From the NCBI GenBank assembly GCA_032719365.1, contig CM064866.1, positions 78,472,916 through 78,536,915 on the forward strand: a stretch of DNA of 64,000 bases, given 5' to 3'. The stretch's first letter is position 1. Every line of letters starts with the position of its first letter. Source of the stretch: Prinsepia uniflora (Eukaryota; Streptophyta; Magnoliopsida; Rosales; Rosaceae). Of the stretch, positions 58,168 to 64,000 are shown in pieces. Made by a program: the position numbers and the translations under genes. Below the pieces are notes generated by a model. The model did not search any database. It was not told the origin of the DNA and worked only from the letters and a program-made list of their open reading frames with translations.

Positions 58168-60615
58168 CAATCCGGGCCCGCCCCCGTCATCAATCAACCG
58201 AGTCTTTAAACCCAAAATATCATCCAACAATAGTACCGGGTTTTTAAACCCAAAACATATGTAATTTACAACCAAACCAGAATCCATCGGAATTCAAATT
58301 CCAAAACCAGTCCGAAATCGCATTTTGTCATAATAGGACTTATGTCCGAACTTCACATTCAAATCTTGAATCATATCCGTCATCCATTTCCAAATCCGAA
58401 TTCGCAATAATGATTCCGTAAGCTTGCATCCGGAATCACCATCCCGAACCCAAATTCGGAAATCCACTTTCAAGTTTCCGAAAACCGAAATCTCGTTCAT
58501 CGAAACCACTGTTATGAATTGGGCATCAAGCCCGAAATCACTTTTCCCAAAATCCGTTTGAATCTTTGAATTCAAATCATATTTCATATCCCAAATCCAA
58601 AACATCAAAACCATGATCAAATTACAATATACTCGAAATCTCATAAAAGGCGCAAAATCGTAATAATCTCGAAATCCGTGTCAAACCGTAGGTCATACTC
58701 ACAATCATAATCAAAACATTCTCAAAATATGATACACACAAATCATGTAAAATCGTTCATCACACCATCATCAAAGCATATGTGAAACCATAGTCTCGAA
58801 ATATGTACAATTACACATAGCATATCGAAATACGTATAAATACGAAAACTGTAATTATCACAAGTCATAATCATAATCATAGAAATCATAGAAACATTTA
58901 TGCATGCATTAAATTTTTGAAAGCAAATTCCACTCACACACCGTCCATAACGCTCGTTTTCGCGCTACACGCGTTTCCGTAATTTCCAACATTTTCCAGA
59001 AATCTCGAATCCTGTCCGAAATCATTCCTCAGTGTCACTAAGGACTCAAATAACATCATACTAATTTTCCATAATTTTCTGAGAATTAAATGTTAATTAA
59101 ACACGTAACATAAACCTTCGGATCCTCGAAACAATATCGAAACGGTGTCCGATTAACTCGAACCCCACGCTAAAATGTTCGTTACATTGTATAGGACAAA
59201 AGTCGTGTTGAACTCACCTCGAAAATCAGGCCCACGTGCCCTCACGCGCCACCGTGAGTGGCTGCGCGTGAAACTCACGAGCCAGCTACAGTGCAAGCAC
59301 TGTTCATCGTTCTCACCCAGCTACTTGCGAAACGGGTCCGGTTTGCCCGCGAGACGACCCGACTGAAACTCCCTCAATTCCTGCTTGATTTCTACAATTC
59401 AACTGTCCATTAGCTTTGTTATGAATCTAATTAGGGTTCTGTGAACTTAAATTTCATTATTACTTACCCTAATCTGTCAATTCCAACTTGAGTTTTCGAT
59501 GAACATCCAGACACTGTTCATTCCTTGAAGTTCACCAATCCTCAACGTTTTTCTTCAATTCAATTGTTTCACTCAAGCTCTAAACCCTCTAACCATCTGA
59601 ACTACTTTTTCCAGAAACTAGAACTCCGTTCGAACTCAAAACACGACCAATTCCTTTCGATTTTTGCGTGGTTGCAGTCGACACAAGCTTAGGGAGCTGT
59701 TTTTTTTATCTCTGTTTGGGCCCTCTCACTCACAAATTAACACTTTAATTTTTCCCTCCAATTTCCTAAAATTACGATTTCCGTCTCTCCGATCTCTCAA
59801 ACTCTCCAGTGTCTCTCTGTTTATCTCAGTCCTTCCCAGCAATTGATTAAGCTACTTCAAACCAATACTCAAAGTAACCCGTGCTCTGCTCAATCCACTC
59901 AATAGCATAAACAATTCCCAGTGCTCTGTTTTTCATTCTCCAACCGCACCAACACAGACTCAGTCCCCAATTCAGACACTCGTGCTCTCCCTCTGCCTCT
60001 GTCTCCTCACTCAAATGCATAAAGAATTCAGTAGCACTCAGCCCAACCAGCTATTTCATAAACAATTCGTTGAACAGACCACCCAAAGCACGGTGGTTTC
60101 AGCCATGCTGCACTGTTCCAAACAATGCCCTTGGAAAATTACCATTTTGCCCTCCTTCACAAATTTACCAAAATGCCCTTCACGCTTCTAGACCCGTAAC
60201 TTGGTCATCCGAACTCCGATTGACTCGTGCCGCCTGTCTACGGACTCAGGGCTTCGAGACCTTCCCAATGCTCTTCGAATTATGTGAAACATCCATGTCG
60301 TTTGAAAAGTCAACAAATCGCTCATTTTCAACCAAATTACCGAATTACCCTTGAACTTTCGAACATCATAACTTTCTCCTCGAATGTTGGAATCGGACGT
60401 GCCACCTGTCTATGAACTCGTCACGTCCCGAACTACGTCATAGTCATCGGTCAAAGTTCGTTTGACCGCTCAAGCAAAAATTCAACCGTTCGCCTAATTT
60501 CCAGGGGCAGAATCGTCTTTTTCTTCAAATTTTTCTAAATTTGCTTTTTTCGAAAGTCCGGGTCGTTACAACCTACGCCCCTTAAATAATTTCGTCATCG
60601 AAATTCCAATTAGTG
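58168..60615 (-). mobile_element. inserted fragment: truncated LTR plus polypurine-tract side of a minus-strand element
   Basis: It begins inside an LTR at CCGGGCCCGCCC (equivalent to about 8435 in the outer LTR), continues to the LTR end GGGTCGTTACA at 60569, and runs on into ACCTACGCCCCTTAAATAAT, which is a polypurine-tract region in minus sense. Both sides are truncated and no target duplication is visible. Left and right limits are accurate to perhaps 20 bp. Confidence 0.65.
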
Positions 60616-61408
60616 GGAGCCATAATATTTTCCCGAGGATACAAGTTTACGATAATGCTTATGCCTTGGTTTGAGGTCATGGATATGATTGATATATGTT
60701 GTGGTATGGATTGTGTTTGTGATTGTGGATACGGGACACTGGATCATGCTCTGGATGGTGTGAGTGCAGTTCTTAGACGTGACTCGGATGTTGCGTGAGT
60801 GCAGTTCCCGAGTATGTGGTACGTCTAGATGGTGCGTGTGCAGTTCCGAGACATGACTGATGTGACTCGGATGGTGCCTGAGTGCAGTTCTCGAGATTGG
60901 CCTACGCGTAGTGCGGATGTGACTGTGTGACTATTTGTATTGATTGTGAACTTATGAATAGTATTGTTTAATGTTGATTGTGATTACGTACTGGTATTGA
61001 GTACGGGTTTTGGTCTGTGTGGCCAGGTGAGTATGTTTTCACATGTTTGGCTTGAGAGCCGGGATTTGATACCTGTTCATATGATTTGGCTAGAAAGCCG
61101 GTGATTGTTATTCATATATTTTACCCTATGCATGCATGGTTTGATAAACTGGAGGGTAAATGAGATATTTTGAAATGTGTTTTTAGAAGATATTATCTTT
61201 TCTACTCACACCTTTTCTGTTTTGATGACCCTCCAGGCCGTGGCACGACGTTCAGGGCTGATCGAGAGGCGGAGGCATGACCAGAAGTCAGTACAGTTAT
61301 CCCTGGTTTGACAGGTACTGAAGGGCAGTTTCGGAACTTCAGCTGACTTTTCAGACGGGAGTAGGACCGGGCACAGTTATCAACGCCCAGTTGGGACGGG
61401 TCCTGTCA
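60616..61408 (+). repeat. 5' LTR, second part
   Basis: It ends GGGACGGGTCCTGTCA at 61408, directly before the primer site. It contains a tandem repeat at about 60755-60895 and small hairpins GGCT-TGAG-AGCC and GGCT-AGAA-AGCC near 61050-61105. Confidence 0.8.
60755..60895 (+). repeat. tandem repeat 'GACTCGGATG(G)TGCGTGAGTGCAGTTC'
   Basis: Four diverged units carry GGATGxTG, GAGTGCAGTTC or its variants, and CGAGA/T, spaced 35-50 bp apart. They lie in the part of the LTR corresponding to the hairpin arrays of the other families. Confidence 0.6.
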
Positions 61409-61411
61409 AAT

Positions 61412-61423
61412 TGGTATCAGAGC
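61412..61423 (+). other. primer-binding site, initiator tRNA-Met type
   Basis: TGGTATCAGAGC follows the 5' LTR end by three bases. It is identical to the site of the outer chromovirus. Confidence 0.92.
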
Positions 61424-61442
61424 ATTGGGTTACTGATTTGTC

Positions 61443-62353
61443 ATGCCTCTGAGACGCGAGCCCTATGTACAGCCTGGTAATGAGCTCGAGGGTCCAGATG
61501 TTGAAAGAGCCCAGCGTCTGGGAGCCACTAGATTTACGGGCCAGACAGACCCAGAAGAGGCCTACGAGTGGCTTATTCACCTTGAGCAGATTTTCGAGGT
61601 TATGAGATGTCCACCAGAGGATATGGTCTTATTAGCCACCTTTATGTTGAGTGATAATGCTTATAGATAGTGGCGTGGGTTACAGATGACTGGCTTAACT
61701 GCTCACACTTTGACTTGGGAGGCTTTCTGAGATCGGTTTAAAAATCAATTTTACCCCCGATCCTTCCTAAATGCTAAAGAAGTTGAGTTCCTTCACTTGA
61801 GATAGGGGAATCTGTCAGTGGCCGAGTATGAGCAGAAATTCTTGAACTTATATAATTTCGCTCCTCTGTATGTGGCAACTGAGGAAGATAAGTGTCAAAG
61901 GTTTGAGCGGGATTGAGGAATGCGATACGGGGCGCTGTGGCGGTAGGCTCGTATTTTACCCTGAGAGAATTATCAAATGCTGCTACTCGAGTGGAGGCGA
62001 CTTTACCCATTCGAGAGCGCGATAGAAGCTCGGGATGATACCGAGAGCATCAAAGTATCAGAAGTACGAGTCAATGAAATGACCCAGAGGATATTCGAGG
62101 AGTTATGTCACGACCCCTTACCTCAGAAAAATCGAATAGCGTTTCAGTTTCATCGTCATCACAGCGTATACCAATCACTTGCTTTCATTGTGGAGAGCAT
62201 GGTCACATTAGGAGAGAATGTCCCTACCGGTCGGATCAAGGGGTGACAGACCGTACAGCTGTGGGTCGACACCAAGGACCAACGTCGACAGGTACTAGTA
62301 GCGCCAGAACTAGGAGACCAGGTCGTGGTCGGCCTTCGAGTTCACAAACGTAA
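61443..62353 (+). pseudogene. gag of the gag-only element, with several stops
   Basis: It starts at ATG 61443 (MPLRREPYVQP), reads through the chromovirus gag core (ERAQRLGATRFTGQTDPEEA, then NLSVAEYEQKF) and a CX2CX4HX4C knuckle (CFHCGEHGHIRREC, about 62178), and ends in an Arg/Ser-rich tail with a natural-looking stop at 62351-62353. Internal stops occur at about 61668, 61728 and 61800, and a frame change occurs near 61910. No polymerase follows. Confidence 0.85.
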
Positions 62354-62519
62354 ACCTTGGAAACTGTAATAGAGTGTTGCAAGATCTTGGTGTGGCTGTA
62401 GATGTTGTGAGTATTGTTATCTGTTGTTATGTTGTTGTTGTAATGTATGTTATTGTACAGTTGTACTGTTGTGTGTTTGTTTAATAAATAACGTGACCGA
62501 ATTTCGGGGATGAAATTCT

Positions 62520-62534
62520 ATAAGGGGGAAAGGT
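62520..62534 (+). other. polypurine tract
   Basis: ATAAGGGGGAAAGGT stands directly before the 3' LTR start TGTAACGACTCGG. The preceding AATTTCGGGGATGAAATTCT is the conserved leader also seen near 10720 in minus sense. Confidence 0.85.
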
Positions 62535-63033
62535 TGTAACGACTCGGAAATTTGAAAAACGAAAATTTGGAAAATTTGAAGGAAATGACGATTTTTCCCC
62601 TGGTTATAAGGGCCGAAAGTTGACTTTTTGATCGAGACATTGTTTGGATTTACCGGGAGTACCGTTGGATAGGTCTCGGGACGCTGAATCCGTAGACAGC
62701 CAACATGCGTCAGTCGGAGTCCGGATGGAAAAGTTATGGGTCTCGAATGGCAAGGGGCATTTTGGTCATTTTGTTAGTAAGGGAAAAGAGGTAATTTAGT
62801 TGGGATATTTGATGGATCAGCCAACTTGGGTGACTCATTCTATCTAACAAGGGACACCTGTCGTTGAAAGTAAAAAGCTTAGTGGCACTGGTTGCCGCTA
62901 AACATAAACAATACAAAACACACAAAAACAACAAACATACATATCCATATATTGTCCCTTATTGATCATAAGTTGATCGATTGATCTCCAAACGTTGAGA
63001 GACTGAACAGAGAAAAACAAAAGGGAGAATTGT
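62535..63033 (+). repeat. 3' LTR, first 499 bp
   Basis: It follows 56458 onwards closely, with differences at a few per cent by eye, until GGGAGAATTGT. There an insertion begins where the 5' LTR continues with AGAGTAGGAAAACG. Confidence 0.88.
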
Positions 63034-64000
63034 TGATAACGCCCAAACTACGCCAAAAATTAAATACGTAATTCGGGTGTTATGCAATTTAAACCCTTTT
63101 TGTGTAATTGTAGTATTGGTAAATAGGGATCGTTCTTAACCGGGGAAATTAGGGAACATTAATAATATATTAGTTAAAAAGAATAATGAATAATCAAAGA
63201 ATAAAGAATTAAATAATTAAATAATTAAACAATTAAATAATAAAGAATTAAAGAATAAATGAATTAAAGAATTAATGAATTAATGAAATAAAAAAATAAA
63301 AGAATAAAGAATTAAATAATAAAAGAATAAAGAATTAGATGAGGGGTTTGAAAGATTATAATCATATAATAAAGAAAGCAAGTAAAAATAATTGAGAACT
63401 TAATTCTACTTCTACTTTAACTTTTATGCAAGTGAACTTTCTTCAAACACATATTTTTACCAACACTCTAACATCATGCTCATAGTGAACCAATCACGAA
63501 ATTCTACCTTAATCATCTCAAATACATGCATACATTTTTCAATATTATAAATGCACCGAACAGCGGTCATAAACACTTATAATACGATTCACCTTAAGTT
63601 TGTGATTTCAATGTGTGTCAAACATCTAAATCTCTTCAATCCTATTCTAAGTGCACCGAACAGCGGTCATAAACACTTAATGTTAAATTGAAGGTTAAGC
63701 ACTAAAACATATGAAGTAGATGAAATTCAAAAAGTAAAACACATGGAGATTATATTCACATTTACAAATGTTAGAAAGAAAATACCAACACATATATTGA
63801 ATTATAAGTAAAACCAAAACAATAACAAGAATTTAAGTAAATGGAGAAAAGTTACACTTTCGGAACCCAAGAACAGCTTGTGATTCCGAAAGTGGATGGA
63901 AACAATGGAATGTTATTCATAAGGAACACCGAACAGCGGCAAGAACCTTATGAAGATGGAGGATAAAACATAAGAATACGGACTTAAATTCTAGAATTAT
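63034..64000. mobile_element. second member of the 'CCGAACAGCGG' solo-LTR-like family, cut by the window end
   Basis: It begins TGATAACGCCCAAACTACG, matching 16952 onwards, with ATTGT (63029-63033) as the presumed target site. The A-rich tract and three (A)CCGAACAGCGG motifs (about 63557, 63656, 63928) recur. Confidence 0.75.

Larger units (their letters stand above)
56458..64000 (+). mobile_element. gag-only LTR element of the chromovirus group, running past the window end
   Basis: The 5' LTR is 56458-61408 including an insertion. Primer site, gag and polypurine tract follow, and the 3' LTR starts at 62535. The internal region is only 1126 bp and has no protease, reverse transcriptase or integrase. 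Its gag resembles that of the 7679-26315 element (ERAQRLGAT, DPEEAYEWL, CPPED). It would depend on proteins from a related autonomous copy. The right end is outside the window, so no target duplication can be checked. Confidence 0.85.

Overview
The window is nuclear DNA of a flowering plant, almost certainly a eudicot. It has AT-rich intergenic DNA, GT-AG introns, a nuclear gene for a plastid ribosomal protein, a LEC2-like B3 regulator, and layers of Ty3/gypsy LTR elements with 3-kb LTRs. A woody rosid is plausible, but the species cannot be read from the sequence.

Three host genes are well supported. Plastid ribosomal protein S5 (3601-5737, minus) has two exons. A six-exon B3-domain transcription factor of the LEC2/ABI3/FUS3 group, best matched to LEC2, lies at 27104-30145 (minus). 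A plastid-targeted group-3 LEA protein (44020-44724, plus) has two exons. Weaker candidates are a possible first exon at 772-1082 (minus), an open exon of unknown function at 36481-36641 (minus), a possible spliced plus-strand transcript at about 36830-39623, and an acyl-CoA-synthetase-like pseudogene fragment at 46280-46570 (minus).

Mobile DNA dominates the rest. From 1 to 7.7 kb there are three foldback or MITE-like elements and an inverted array of diverged monomers. From 7679 to 26315 there is a complete but dead minus-strand chromovirus (Tekay-like) with TSD CATGA. Its right LTR holds a solo LTR (16631-24626, TSD ATTTT), which holds two further insertions (16952-19075, TSD GATGT; 20753-23674, TSD AGGGG). 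A complete 322-bp TRIM with TSD TCTAT lies at 35201-35522. A decayed L1-like LINE sits inside a MITE-like sequence at 40.3-43.45 kb. A 746-bp retroposon with a 12-bp TSD lies at 45413-46158. From 48.06 to 56.46 kb there is a broken Tat-lineage element, interrupted by a solo LTR (52628-55512, TSD ACGAC). From 56458 to beyond the window there is a gag-only LTR element whose two LTRs each carry a foreign insertion.

The most unusual signal is inside the 3-kb LTRs. They carry arrays of very short hairpins whose arms change together while the loop stays the same: NGG loops flanked by arms such as GACATC/GATGTC, AGCGTC/GACGCT, GGCATC/GATGCC, GGGCC/GGCCC and GGGTC/GACCC, and, in the oppositely oriented LTRs, GAGT/ACTC and GGGT/ACCC around CTTTAA. 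The within-array covariation suggests that pairing itself is kept, by selection or by templated repair. The window also shows a duplicated LEA promoter and start codon joined in frame to a retroelement gag fragment.
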